From: Tubiluchus corallicola
Lineage: Eukaryota > Priapulida > Priapulimorpha > Priapulimorphida > Tubiluchidae
NCBI GenBank assembly: GCA_030141605.1
Contig: JAQGDQ010000411.1
Coordinates: forward strand, 1-64,000
Length of the DNA: 64,000 nt
Reading direction: 5' to 3'
Both the position numbers and the translations under genes were made by a program. Below the pieces are notes generated by a model that was not told the origin of the DNA, searched no databases, and saw only the letters and a program-made list of their open reading frames with translations. Positions 1-29,200 of the stretch are shown in pieces. Positions within the stretch are counted from its first letter, which is position 1, and every line of letters begins with the position of its first letter.

Positions 1-69
1 AGAAACCTCCCTCGTTATAAAAATAATCAGCTAAGGTAATGCATTAACTTACAAAGGTGTGTTAGGCGC

Positions 70-455
70 AATAATAACCTTTTTACAGTTTCGTTGTGTG
101 CACACACGGTTGCTACAACACAATTGTACCATAGCAACCCGTCTTAACTACAACTGTCGCGTTACGTGTGGGTAAACCAAAGCCGTCTGCCACATCAGTT
201 TAGTAATGTCAAATGTTTTGCGTGGACGTTACTTAATTATGCATTAGTCTGTGTGTAGAGTGATTTACTAGCAGGTTCTTGCTTGGAACAAGAGAAAATG
301 AACTAGGTAAGATTCTAGATACCTGTGAAAACTGTTACCATTACAGTAGCATAAGTTGTGAAGCGTTGTCGAGTGTATACAAATGCGTTGTTTGGTACAC
401 TTGACCTTTGACCTTTTCATGATCATCATCAATCGCTGGAATTGTGAAAAGGTTA
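70..455 (-). mobile_element. Foldback MITE, family F, copy 1
   Basis: Ends are inverted (AATAATAACCTTTTTACAG near 70 against CTGGAATTGTGAAAAGGTTA near 436-455). The interior matches 26304-26702 in opposite orientation, including GACCTTTGACCTTTTC and a TGATCATCATC block. It fills the visible part of an aldehyde dehydrogenase intron; the rest of 1-714 shows nothing else. Confidence 0.5.
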
Positions 456-666
456 TTGGGTGTGCACACATTGTATTTGATAAATATGAACAGGATAAGT
501 TGCTGCAGGTGATAAGGCATTTTCCAGCTGAATACCCATCCATTTAATAACCAAGCTCAGTAATGCATAACTTTGGTTGCTAAGCTTCTCATCGTGACCA
601 CTGGATTATTTCATTTGTCTGTAGCGATCCTGATAAAATTAAATCAAAACACTGTATATTTTATGA

Positions 667-16812
<16,146 letters not shown>

Positions 16813-16998
16813 CAGCTTAAGGTATATGAGTTATTGGTAAACAATGAAGCCTAAAGTGGGTTTTCTTCTTTAAAACAAGAGCAGGTTTTCTGTTATCAAT
16901 GCTCTTAGTTCATTCTTAGTTTCGGGTAATCTGAAAATTGATGGAATTTAGATGAACGGACTGTAAACAGTGTAACGTGTATAGACTTGTGAAGGTTT

Positions 16999-17004
16999 AA
17001 TAAA
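16999..17004 (+). terminator. Polyadenylation signal AATAAA of the aldehyde dehydrogenase gene
   Basis: Canonical hexamer 187 bases after the TAA stop, a normal 3'UTR length. No other AATAAA lies between the stop and this site. Confidence 0.6.
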
Positions 17005-17044
17005 AACACTTATCAGCCTGAGCAATAGTACAGCAAACTTGTAC

Positions 17045-17170
17045 AGTCTAACCTCGACTTACGAAAACCCTGTTATACGGAAAGGAAAAATTCAGAATAC
17101 GAATCAGGCTTCGAAGAAATTGCCGTCCCATTTAATGAAAAAAATATTCGAGATACGAAAACGAAAATCG
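17045..17170. mobile_element. Single end of a Tigger-like element
   Basis: TACAGTCTAACCTCGACTTA resembles the ends of Tigger/pogo-type elements elsewhere in the window; the other end was not found. Confidence 0.35.
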
Positions 17171-18210
17171 AAAGTGACAATTTTTTAATATGTCAGAATG
17201 TCTTTCCTACTATCTTACCATTAGAAATTTAGCTGCCAAATAACATTCTTAAAGAATTCTTAACATTTCCATTTAAGCCATTCTTGCCAATCTGGCTAAA
17301 TTCCTTTTTTCAGATATAGTGTTATTGTTATAGTAAACCTGTCTATGCGTTGCCACTGTAGTCGTTGTAAAGTGTATAATTTACACATATGCATTCTATT
17401 AGAGTATGTTAAAATGATTTATAACTACAGCAATCAAACAGTACTTCACTTCTAGTGTTTATGCAATAACTACTTAGCAGAAGAAATAAAAAAATGTTTA
17501 CTATTGTAATTTGTTTTTGTAATTCCTTACTCTACATTTGTTGATAACCGAAATTTGAAAAGAGTTTTACAAGATGTCAGTAAATGCAAATATAGTCTTG
17601 ATAAGGATAAAATGAATGCTGTACATTTTTTATTAAACATTTTAGATGCTCACAAAAATAACAATTTCGCATGATATGCTTGATTATATAACCATTGTCT
17701 GATTTCTATGTACTGTTCCACTGGAACCGTTGTTTTGTATGTTTTGTGAGTGTGTTAGAATAAGGCTAGTGCTACGTTATTTTGTTTGTGCTACTTCACT
17801 AACTGTTTGGACAAAACATACGAATAAATGGTAAATAGTAATTATGTATGATACGATCTTGAGGTCGGCTGTATAATTAGTGACATGCATATTATCATCG
17901 TAATTTGTTTTACGATCCGTTGTAAACGTAAATGATTCCATATTTTACTTTTTATTACTGGTATCATCTAGCAAACAATTGATACTTGTGCTGTATAGCT
18001 GTGATTGTAAGAAGAAATAAAAATAAAACTTAACTATAAGTATATAAGTATCATGGTAATTAACCGCTTGTTAGTTTTTTACCTCATGATAATTTACTTT
18101 ACAGCAGATTCAGTTTACTATATCAAGGAGAAAATGAAAATCGTCCATTAATTGAGCTGTGATAAGCGTCACGGACAAAGTACTGGTCAGCCAAGCTTGT
18201 GAAGGCCACA
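17171..18210. other. Intergenic DNA, nothing recognised
   Basis: AT-rich, no coding frame with protein-like composition, no clear repeat structure. Confidence 0.5.
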
Positions 18211-18218
18211 TATACACA

Positions 18219-18219
18219 T

Positions 18220-18262
<43 letters not shown>
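18219..18262. repeat. (CA)n microsatellite
   Basis: About 22 CA dinucleotides in a row. Confidence 0.98.
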
Positions 18263-18265
<3 letters not shown>

Positions 18266-18578
18266 AGTGTCGCCAAGAGAAATCTGACTAGGAATCGGAT
18301 TTCGACCAATTCTCCTCAGACTTAAGACTCAGTTAGGCAGGTTCAGATATGCAGATAGAATTACTTTTATTCAGCTATGAAATTTTGGTAGATTTTGGTA
18401 TCATGTGATTATGGAAGAGATTTCTTCTGAATCTAAACTGAAACTAATAAACAAATATATAATATAAATGCTTTTAGAATATTCTGTTGTTAATATCAGC
18501 TTTCGTTGGAAATTTTATTTCTTAAAGCAGATATTGGAAGAATATTAAGATAGTTTGTAATTATTTGTATATTTAAGT

Positions 18579-19260
18579 TTAATAGTTGCAACAACCTGCA
18601 CTGCCGACTCTATCAGGTATATCATTGGCCAAAATGACACAAAATAGAGGAACAATAACACTACCTTGGGGAACATCAGAAATGACAGGGACATAGTTGC
18701 CTGAGGAGTGATCCACAACAACTTTTTGTAATCGATCTATAAGTAAACTTTCAATCCATTTACAGAGCAGACTATTACATGTAATTCCATTAGCTTTCAA
18801 TTTTGTCAAAAGATTTGTATGAGACACAGAGTCATGAGCTTTTGTGAAGTATGTATATATACTTTATCAATAAAGTTTTTATCTTCTAAAGTAATATTCC
18901 AATCCTAAATCATCTCACATAGCTGAGTACACGAAGAATGCTTAGCAGGAAACCCATGCTGTTTCAACTTAAAAAGGACAGCATTTGATTACAAATACAA
19001 ATTTTTATAATTTTACAAGAAACAGATGTTAGGAAACTGATCTGTAGATCCTAGGGTCTGAGCTTACACGATTTTTGTATAATTTGAAAGATGTCAGCAA
19101 TCTGCCACTTAGACAGGGGCTTACCTGTACTAACAAACTTATTAAAATCAAATACAAAGGTAACCATATGTCACCAATAAGTGGCTTAAAAACAATCGAG
19201 GGTAGACCGTCAGATGGTGTGACTTTTTTACATTTTAATTTTGTATAGGCTTTGCGCAGA
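18579..19260 (-). pseudogene. Non-LTR retrotransposon reverse transcriptase, degenerate
   Basis: Minus-strand pieces in shifting frames follow the order of a LINE reverse transcriptase: DGLPSIVFKPLI, then TGKPLSKWQIADI, then LKQHGF, then DSVSHTNLLTKLKANGI, then SDVPQGSVIVPLFCVILAND (counterpart of SGVPQGSVLGPLLF). The catalytic YADD box is not recognisable. Frameshifts and stops show it is dead. Lies between the aldehyde dehydrogenase and HSF genes. Confidence 0.8.
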
Positions 19261-20224
19261 TTTAAATCTATGACAGTAATTGTACAAGTAATATTTGCAA
19301 TAAATAAGAGTAAAGTGATTCTTCGAGGATTAGCTTAGCCTGGTTCCTCACTAGGCGCCGCAAGTGGCTAATACTAAAAGTAAATTTCATCATGTTTTCC
19401 CATGCTGTTGTTTACGCCGTAAATCGGGTTTATCCGCAAGCGAAGTGTGCTTGCATGAAATTAAAGTAGTTATGCTGTTTCAAAATAAATTAGTATATGT
19501 GCACTAGGCAGAATAACACGAGCGCATTTTCAAGAATGGAATCTTGAACCTTAAACTTTTGTAACTCCAGCTTCGTGATAATCGGCTGGTTGAGTTTTAC
19601 AACCAGTGTAATAAAACACCAAAAACGTTCATTGGGCGTCTGAGTAGTTTGCACTTTTGGTAGTTCTTGCAAACTGGTTCACAATTTGCGTCAGAGTTTC
19701 CTGATTTTTAGGTAGTGAAGTTTAACTTGTTCCTGAAATCCTACTTGTTTTTTTTACAAATAAATTGATTCAGTTAGAGCTAGCGATTGCCAAGTAGCCC
19801 CACCTAGGTGGATGAACGAAATAGATATAACTGGTGATGTGTAAACGACTATGGCGTTTCTTACTTATTCATTGCTGAAAAGACTCAGTTTCAGTACCAG
19901 TTTGTGAAAGAGCTAGTTACTATTTACAAGAACTTTCGTCACAGTTGTCAAAGTGGTTTTAAATGCATTTAGCGAGCCTCCTTTTGTTTGCCATGTAAAG
20001 ATAATGTATTTTTATATTTTATGAATCCTGGTAATTATTTTTATTACATGGCCTATTTTTTCTAATATTTTGATGTACTGCACATGCTGTTTTAAAGAAT
20101 TTCTTTTTGTGTCTCTTAACCTTTGTGCTTGATTCATATTACAACTATCAGACAGCCATTTTCCAACTTGATTGTAAGTTTTTAAAATTATTTGCTGTTT
20201 AAGTAGCTATTGAGACAATCAGCA

Positions 20225-23200
20225 ATGACAGATAGTGGCAGCTTTATCTATACAGTATCTGAGATTAAGCCAGGGCCGTCTACAGTGCCCGCTTTTCTGA
20301 CGAAATTATGGAGTTTGGTTAGTAACAGCGAAAGTGATGAGTTAATCTATTGGAGTGAGGTGAGTCGATGGTTTCACGTTCTCTTCAATTTGCCAGAAAC
20401 GCAAATTTGCACAGTGTGGTATAGTGAACTGAGTTTTCATTTTATAAACACTGATTATTTTATGTAAAACAAAAATGTGTGGGTAACACATAAGCTACAA
20501 TTCAAGTTGACTACTTAGAGGTACTAAAATTTTATGAATTTTTACATTTGTTATGAATCATTGTTTGTTTTGTACTTGAAGCCAAAACTATTGCCTTTCT
20601 ATACTTTGAACTTGGCTTTTGGCAGGTTAATGTGTTGGTTAAATGTGACAGCATCGTATACATGGCTAGCATTACAGTTAAGTGATATTCACTTTTGTAT
20701 TGATAACTCGTGTTTTTTTATTTTAGAACGGTACCAGTTTTCACGTGCACGATTCTGCTAGATTCGCTAAAGAAGTATTGCCTTTTTACTTCAAGCATAA
20801 TAACATGGCTAGCTTTGTTCGACAGCTTAATATGTGTAAGTATATTGATTTTTATTCTTGCTTTTCTCGGTGCCCAGTTTTTGGTACTGTACTTTTTGTA
20901 CTGTATGAAATTCTTCGCTGGAAGAGTATTTCCCTGAAACTACATCCTTGCTTGATTCCAGAAAAGCATCAACAGAATCCTCCCATCAATATCAAATCAG
21001 AACTGTAAGAATTCTACTTTTCTACGCATGTATTTGTGTCTTCGTGTTTTTACTATAACCTTTATCTTAAATTGTTCATTGACTTTGTTTGTGGTGGTTT
21101 GTATTAAAATAATAAGAAGCAAAACTGGTGGTGAAATTTTTATTCTGTAGACAGGAGCTGTAGATTAAGTGAGTTACTAATGATCTATGTGTATTAGTGT
21201 TTCCATCGTTTACCCGAGTAATTACCTGCATTGTTTATTACTGTTTCTAATGTTTCTACCCGGTTTCAACAATGAAACTGCAGACATTATTTGTAATATA
21301 TCGCTTGTTAGAGAGTTTTAAATTTAAATACCACCGCCTGCTGCGCTCTTCTACAGTAGGTACCTAGTAGCAGATTATTAATTGCTTCATTAGTAGTGTG
21401 CCAGTCTAACAGCCAATAGGGAGGTGGCAGATCAAACCATTTTGCCGTAGGGGTCATTTACAAAAAACAAACTATGATTTCTTTACCAAGAGGTTAATCA
21501 TCCAAATGAAATTGTTGATTAACCTCTAAAAAGCTATTTCAGACCACTAGCAAAAATACGAATAAACGGGTGGCTAAGTTTAATAGCACACAATAAGCAT
21601 AATATAGATTGTTTCATTGCCATAATCCCTATGCTAATAGTGCTCAGTGAAGTACAAGCTACACTGACGTAGTCGACTCGTTGACGAAGCATGCAATTAA
21701 GTAATTAAGAAGTCTGGCAGATATAAACTCAATGAAATGGCTTACGTGGGAAAACACCAGTTTTTGCGACTCACAGCTCATGCATTCAGTCTCTCAGAGT
21801 GTAATAAATGGATGCTTATTGCTCCCGTAACAGTGCAATTATTTAAAATGTACCTATTATTTACAGTTTCTTCACTGCCGCTCAATCTTAATAATCAGAT
21901 ACCCAACAGGTATAGGGAATAAGGTATCCAAGGCTGATTGTGTACACTAGTAAACACTAGTGTATATGTTACTTTGCATTTTATTTTGCTACTAAACTAC
22001 TTGGCTTCATTTTTCAGATGGCTTCCGTAAAGTGGTAAATGTTGAACATGGGTCGCTGAAGTTTCAAAGTGATGACCTTGAGTTTTACCACCCATATTTT
22101 TGTCGCGGTCATGAAGATTTGCTTATATATATCAAGCGAAAGGTACCGGCTAACATTAGCAGTTTAATTGTTATGATTTGATAAAAAATATACCGACTTC
22201 TTATTTGTTGTAACCCTGTTAGGATAAAAGTATTAATCTTCTGCTTTATTTATAATTTGAAAGCTTGTTGTCTAGTAATGGATTTGTAGCTGTTTTCTGG
22301 ACCTTAAGGTCAGAAAGGCTGAAACTTCTGTAACCTGTTTTATGTTACCTCTTGAACTCAAATATTCAATGAAGCTGCTAAGTTATTAATTATCGTTATC
22401 TTTCATTAAAGCAAAGCCGGTTTCAATCTTTAACTGTAGGTCAAAACAGTCTACTCTTTCAAATATTGAAAGAAAACATACTATTTTTTTAAACAATGAC
22501 TTGCGTGAAAGAATTATTACCACACAAACATAATTTCGAGTTTGCGCCACTAGTTCTTTGCTGTTACACCCATTTCGTCATTCTCAAGTAGTTAGACGGG
22601 CACTAGCACCTGCATTTCCAAAAAGCATTGCACAAAAAACAGGTGCTGTACTTCTCAGTTCAGATGTGCTACTTTGTGACAAACTACACAAGTTCGACAG
22701 CTCATGCGTGAGCACAGCGGTGAATTTGAAATTTGAATTTTTATCTTAAAACTTGCATAGTTTTAGTACAACACACCGTACGTCTTACATTAGCATTGTA
22801 CTTCAATTTTCGCTTTTGCAAACACATGCAACATGCTTGTAGAATATTTTTGCTGTTGAAAATTACGTTAGCTTGTGATGTCATCAATAGTTGAGCTCAG
22901 ACGATGTTAATTAATTTTATAATCTATTATTTATTTACCAGAAATGCTTTCGCAGTATTACTTGTGTTGACATGTTAATTTTTATTGTACATGGAAACGG
23001 CGTGGTACATCGTCCTGTCTTTCTTTAAGGGTTCTTCATCTTCAGTGAAATTTGACGAGAAGAGTTCGAGTCAGGACGGTGTAGAAGGCGTGCTGTCAAA
23101 CTGCAAACGTCTTCAGGAGCGACAAGACAAGGTGGACGCTCAGTTGATCTCACTGAAAAGGTACTGCGGTTCTGTCATTTCAAAAAAAAGAAATGGCCGT

Positions 23201-26200
23201 AAGACTTAGTGAGAATCATTTTGTTTCTCCTGCTTTTGTTTTTAAAACAAGGATAAATTTGGAAGAAGCAGAGATGATACCGTCTCCAGGCTTAGCTGCT
23301 ACACACTTATAGGTGTAATAGTTAAGATTTATAAAGATTTCTGTGGTTGTCAGACCTGTCCTAAGAATGTTACACTTGTAATGTCCTACTGTGGCTGTCA
23401 CACCTGTCCTAAGAATGTTACACTTGTAATGTCCTACTGTGGTTGTCACACCTGTCCTAAGAATGTTATACTTGTAATGTCCTACTGAGGTTGTCACACC
23501 TGTCCTAAGAATGTTGCACTTGTAATGTCCTACTGTGGTTGTCACACCTGTCCTAAGAATGTTACACTTGTAATATCCTACTGTGGTTGTCAGACCTGTC
23601 CTAAGAATGTTACACTTGTAATGTCCTACTGTTGTTGTCACACTTGTCCTAAGAATGTTATACTTGTAATGTCCTACTGTGGTTGTCACACCTGTCCTAA
23701 GAATGTTACACTTGTAATGTCCTACTGTGGCTGTCACACCTGTCCTAAGAATGTTACACTTGTAATGTCCTACTGTGGCTGTCACACCTGTCCTAAGAAT
23801 GTTACACTTGTAATGTCCTACTGTGGCTGTCACACCTGTCCTAAGAATGTTACACTTGTAATGTCCTACTGTGGCTGTCACACCTGTCCTAAGAATGTTA
23901 CACTTGTAATGTCCTACTGAGGTTGTCACACCTGTCCTAAGAATGTTACACCTGTAATGTCCTACTGTGGTTGTCACACCTGTCCTAAGAATGTTACACT
24001 TGTAATGTCCTACTGAGGTTGTCACACCTGTCCTAAGAATGTTACACTTGTAATGTCCTACTGTTGTTGTCACACTTGTCCTAAGAATGTTATACTTGTA
24101 ATGTCCTACTGTTGTTGTCACACCTGTCCTAAGAATGCTATACCTGTAATCTAATCTAATATTACCTGCTGCAACATGTAGAGTAATTATGGTCATTTTG
24201 AGCTTTTCAAGTAATGTACCACGTAGAAAATTGTCTTGGTAAAGCATAAGCATATTTCATGTAACTTTACAGAGACCATTTTAACAACGATTACGATGAA
24301 TAGACGCGTTTGCTTTAATAGTCTTTACAATTACTATAGAAGATAGTTGTAGAATATGGCTGCTGCTTTTTTGTACAATAGGAAATTATTTACGTGAGTA
24401 AAACGTTTGATTTTATCTAATTTAGTTAACAATGAGTTTGGGTGTTTGAAAAATAAACAAGTAGATTTACCTTCTTTTGTAAGTTAAATAAAAGTTGACA
24501 ACAGATGTGAAGATGATCCTAGCTCAGTGATTTGCCTCAATCTAGACACACCTGACCGAGTCTGCCATACTTGGTGCTCGTCTAAAGGGATCATTCATGT
24601 ACTGCTGTTTCAGTAAGCCAATTTTTGTCTGTGTTTTAGAGAGAATGAAGCCCTGTGGAATGAAGTGGCTGTCCTGCGGCAGAAACATGCCAAGCAGCAG
24701 CAAGTTGTGAATAAAGTACGTTTACTTTTAGTACTTTTTTGTACGTTTAAATTGGGAGAGTGAATAGGTGAGTGGTCACGGTGTGTGCTTGGTTGTAATT
24801 ATTAGGCAGCGCCAAACTAGTTAACATATGATTGGACTGATGAGCGACCTTCAGAAGTCACTGCTGTTTGGCTTCATTTGCCAAGATGTCCTCAACGGTT
24901 TAGCTTCACGAATGACGTGTCCATACGTTCACAGTTATTATCTCCTTTAAAATGAATCTGATTCATAAATAGCTGTGTCCTGGTCCTGCCACAACTGACT
25001 AAACCTGTCGTGATTGTGGCATAACAGCTTGGTAAATGTAAAAGAACAAAATTTCGAACAAGTTTATGTAGCGCTGATTTGCTTTTTATCGTGGTCGAAG
25101 ATTTCTGTTTTAAAAAGTTTCATCTGTAAATGTGATTTGTTTTCAGCTCGTACAGTTTCTAGTCAGTCTAGTACAGAGCGGTGGTAGAAGCGTGTCTATG
25201 AAACGTAAGACGCCACTTGCTATCAAAGGAAGACAGAGAAAGTATGCAAAGACGGAGAGAAAATTGTTATCGGTAAGTTGACTGATCTCTTAGACAGCTT
25301 ATAGTTGTAATGTAGTAACTGATGTTTATGTAAGCATTAGTTCATGTTAGTTCTTCATACCTTACACAATTTCATAAATGTGTGCTTGCATAGCAAAATC
25401 GTCCATAAGTTGGCAATTAAGCTTTTCTAGTTATTCACATATCCTGAATCTCCATTTCATGAGGATCATTTCGATACCAAGTTCATCGCTCTACGTCACT
25501 TCTAAGCTGAGATAATCCATGTTGAAGTTGAGGTGCAGGCTGCGCACTGAAAAACATAATCTTGAGAAAATTATTGTTAAAGTCAGCCATTGTTTTTTAT
25601 CACATTTCTGCAAAACACTTAGCAACCGCACAAACGTTGGTTGCTACGGACTTTGCAAGAACACATTGAAGTTATGTTTAAATCCAGCAGATGGCTCTTC
25701 CAGATGAAGATCTGGGTTTAGCAACAGAAAAAACAAAAGCAAACTGACAGCTTCTACGAGCTACAATCAGAATTTGAAAATAAAAGTTTTTTTTATAGTT
25801 GCAGTACTAGTTTACTAGACAGAAAAGTGGCTGCAGGATTATAAAATTAGATTTTTAGTATTTTTGAACATTTTCTTGATAATTTGATGCTAGAACATAA
25901 GAGTCAATATATTTAGTATTTGTTTTTATGAAAAATTGACATTTGACCAAATTTTTTTGTCGTTCTGTTTTGAAACATCATAACGTAGTTTTAACTATAG
26001 ACAGTTTTTTTGGCAAGCACACATATTACAATGCTGACTTTAAATTTATGTGAGATTTATTTTGGTGAAAAGTTACGTAGATATGTTAGCTTGAAAACAA
26101 GTTAACAAATAGATATAGTGTAAATTTTCCTGAAAATTACAGCATCAAATGAAAATGTTATTGCAAATGTTTTTGGAAGCACTATGGCAGAAGGTTTGTG

Positions 26201-29200
26201 TATTCTTACAAGGAAAACATGCAGGCAAAATGTCCTAAAATGAGTGAATGAAGGCAGTTTAATTAACATAAATATTCCAACTTGTTGCTTTTGTTAAAGT
26301 AGCCACAATAAGCCTTTTCTCAGTTTCAGCAATAGATGATGATCGTGAAAACGTCAAAGGTTAAGTGTACCAGACAGCGCATTCGTGTACACTTGACAAC
26401 GCCTCACAGCCCAAGCTGTTGTAATAGCAACAGTTTTCACAGCTACCTAGAACCTTACCTAGTTCATTTTTTCTTGTTCTCAAGCAAGATCCTGCCAATA
26501 ACTCACTCTATGCACAGATTAATGCATAATTAATTAAAGTCCATATAAAAGAACAGAAATCACTGAACTGATGTGGCAGATTAGTTTGCTTAACCCACAT
26601 TTCACGTGACGGTTGTGGTTAAGATGCGCTGTCATTTTACACCTAACCTTTGACCTACAGCAACTGCGCGTGCACACAATGAAACTTTGAACAGGCTTAT
26701 GAAATGTAATTTGTTCCTTTTCCAAAATGGAAAACCAGAAAACTACATTCTGTTCGATGCCACATGCAGCATTTGCAAGATTTTATTTTCACTTGCAGTT
26801 AGCAGTAAATCGGTCCTCAACGCAGAGCTGTAGACTGCACTGTTTAGCATAGGTGAAGCCTCATTCTTGTAGGTCAATGGCTTCATAAACTATAATTTTG
26901 TTATTTTGTCTTGTAACTTCTGTGTCATTTTATGCAAACAGCATTTCTGTTTTTTTCTCCTAATAGGAAAAATATTCAGCAGTTTTGAACACGTAATCTC
27001 AAAGCGTTTTTGCTGGGAATTTTCCTGAATTTCTGTTCATTTACAGGACAGCAAGGAGCCGTCGTCAGAAGGGGTGATAATTTCGGATGTTTTGCAAGAC
27101 TCTGACAGTGACAATTTAGAAACGGTTACAGGCCAGGCTGGTATGTATTCCACTCACCGCAGCTATATTAGTGACAGAGCATTTTATTGATGCCAGTAGA
27201 GGCAGGATTGCATTGCGTTACACTGTGATATTTTTTTCTTAAAAGCTAGTTCTGTTTGATTTTAATCATTTGCTATTTATCGTAATTGAGATGGAGAAAT
27301 TCAGCTGTTTGTATTGGGAACTGGAATCGGTATTCAGGTATAAAAACACCTTGAGAAGTTTTTCTGGTTTTGATGTTTTATCTAGAATATGCAACAGGTA
27401 TGCACTACAGGGTGTCATTTAATGTTACTACAGAGGGCGCCGCTTAATAGACTCACTTTGGGATGGAAGTGCGTTGACTCATCTAACCGACAAATGTAGT
27501 ATCGTAGTGTAGAAGTATGAATCATCAGCTTAGTATTCACGGCAAAGGCTATCAATGAAATTTAGATATGAAAAAATGCAGTTTCTCAAAAATATTAATT
27601 TATAAAGTGATTTAATAAAAAATAAAATAAAAAATAACCTGTCTAAATCACCCAAGTCTATTTAAAAATTACAAACATTTGTTCAAGGTCGTCTGCTTCA
27701 TTTTTCACAAAGAAGTTGGCTCACAAAGTTCAAGGTCGTCTGCTTCATTTTTCACAAACAAGTTGGGTCACAAAGTTCAAGGTCATAAAAACATTGAAAA
27801 TCTGTTGTTGTATGATGCACAAATTCTTGTAAAATACTTAGTGTATGGCGTGTTTGAACCGTATTTTAATGGTCTACCGGTAAAATAATATTATGCTTTA
27901 AGCTCACATTGTATTTCACTAGCTATTCATTATGTACATAATGTAAAAATTTATTTAATATTTTTGTGCTTATGTGCCCTGCACACAGAGGGCTTATTGA
28001 ATCCATTTTCAAAAAAGATTTTTAATAATAATAAATTCATTCATTAAACGATGCAGCTGTCATCCAAGCTTTCGAGTTTCCATGGTAATCTACATCAACT
28101 TTGTACTTGTATTAAACGTTCTATGAAAGGCTGTAAGAGTAGCAAAAGCAAACCGTTAGGCTAGTGATTCAATGTGCAGAAATTACTGGGTAATGAGGTT
28201 ATATGCAGTGGATGGGCAAGTCACAGCAAAACCGCTCTAGGTTAGCATATTAGCGTATGATATACATTCCTGCTTACAAACAAAAAGGTACTTAACATGA
28301 TTGTTTTTAAGTATATTATAGAACAAAAGTGAACTAAGATGATATCAAAGTCATGAAAATTGAATGACTCAATGCCGGTGCTGCTTAATGATGCCGGTGC
28401 TGCTTAATGAGTTAGGTGTTGATTAACGACACCAGTGCTGCTTAATGATGCCGGTGCTGCTTAATGACACAGTGCTGCTTATTGATGCAGATGCTGCTTA
28501 ATGAGTTAGGTGTTGATTAACGACACCAGTGCTGCTTAATGATGCCGGTGCTGCTTAACAACACCAGTGCTGTTTAATGATGCTGGTGCTGCTTAATGAG
28601 TTAGGTGTTGATTAACGACACCAGTGCTGCTTAATGATGCCGGTGCTGCTTAACAACACCAGTGCTGTTTAATGATGCTGGTGCTGCTTAATGAGTTAGG
28701 TGTTGATTAACGACACCAGTGCTGCTTAATGATGCCGGTGCTGCTTAACAACACCAGTGCTGCTTATTGATGCAGATGCTGCTTAATGAGTTAGGTGTTG
28801 ATTAACGACACCAGTGCTGCTTAATGATGCCGGTGCTGCTTAACAACATCAGTGCTGTTTAATGATGCAGGTGCTGCTTAATGAGTTAGGTGTTGATTAA
28901 CGACACCAGTGCTGCTTAATGATGCCGGTGCTGCTTAACAACACCAGTGCTGTTTAATGATGCAGGTGCTGCTTAATGAGTTAGGTGTTGATTAACGACA
29001 CCAGTGCTGCTTAATGATGCCGGTGCTGCTTAACAACACCAGTGCTGTTTAATGATGCTGGTGCTGCTTAATGAGTTAGGTGTTGATTAACGACACCAGT
29101 GCTGCTTAATGATGCCGGTGCTGCTTAACAACACCAGTGCTGTTTAATGATGCTGGTGCTGCTTAATGAGTTAGGTGTTGATTAACGACACCAGTGCTGC

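Noticed and set aside
20210-20224. HSF start five codons upstream
   Set aside because: That codon is TTG; the first ATG is at 20,225 and fits the family's N-terminal length.
23216-24253. 345-codon minus-strand open frame, the second longest in the window
   Set aside because: It is the 48-bp minisatellite read in frame, and the plus strand is also open over part of the same stretch. No homologous domain or independent start context.
25690-25746. Short frame [18 protein letters not shown] after a CAG as an HSF exon
   Set aside because: Ends in a stop, does not fit the HSF phase and matches no part of the family.
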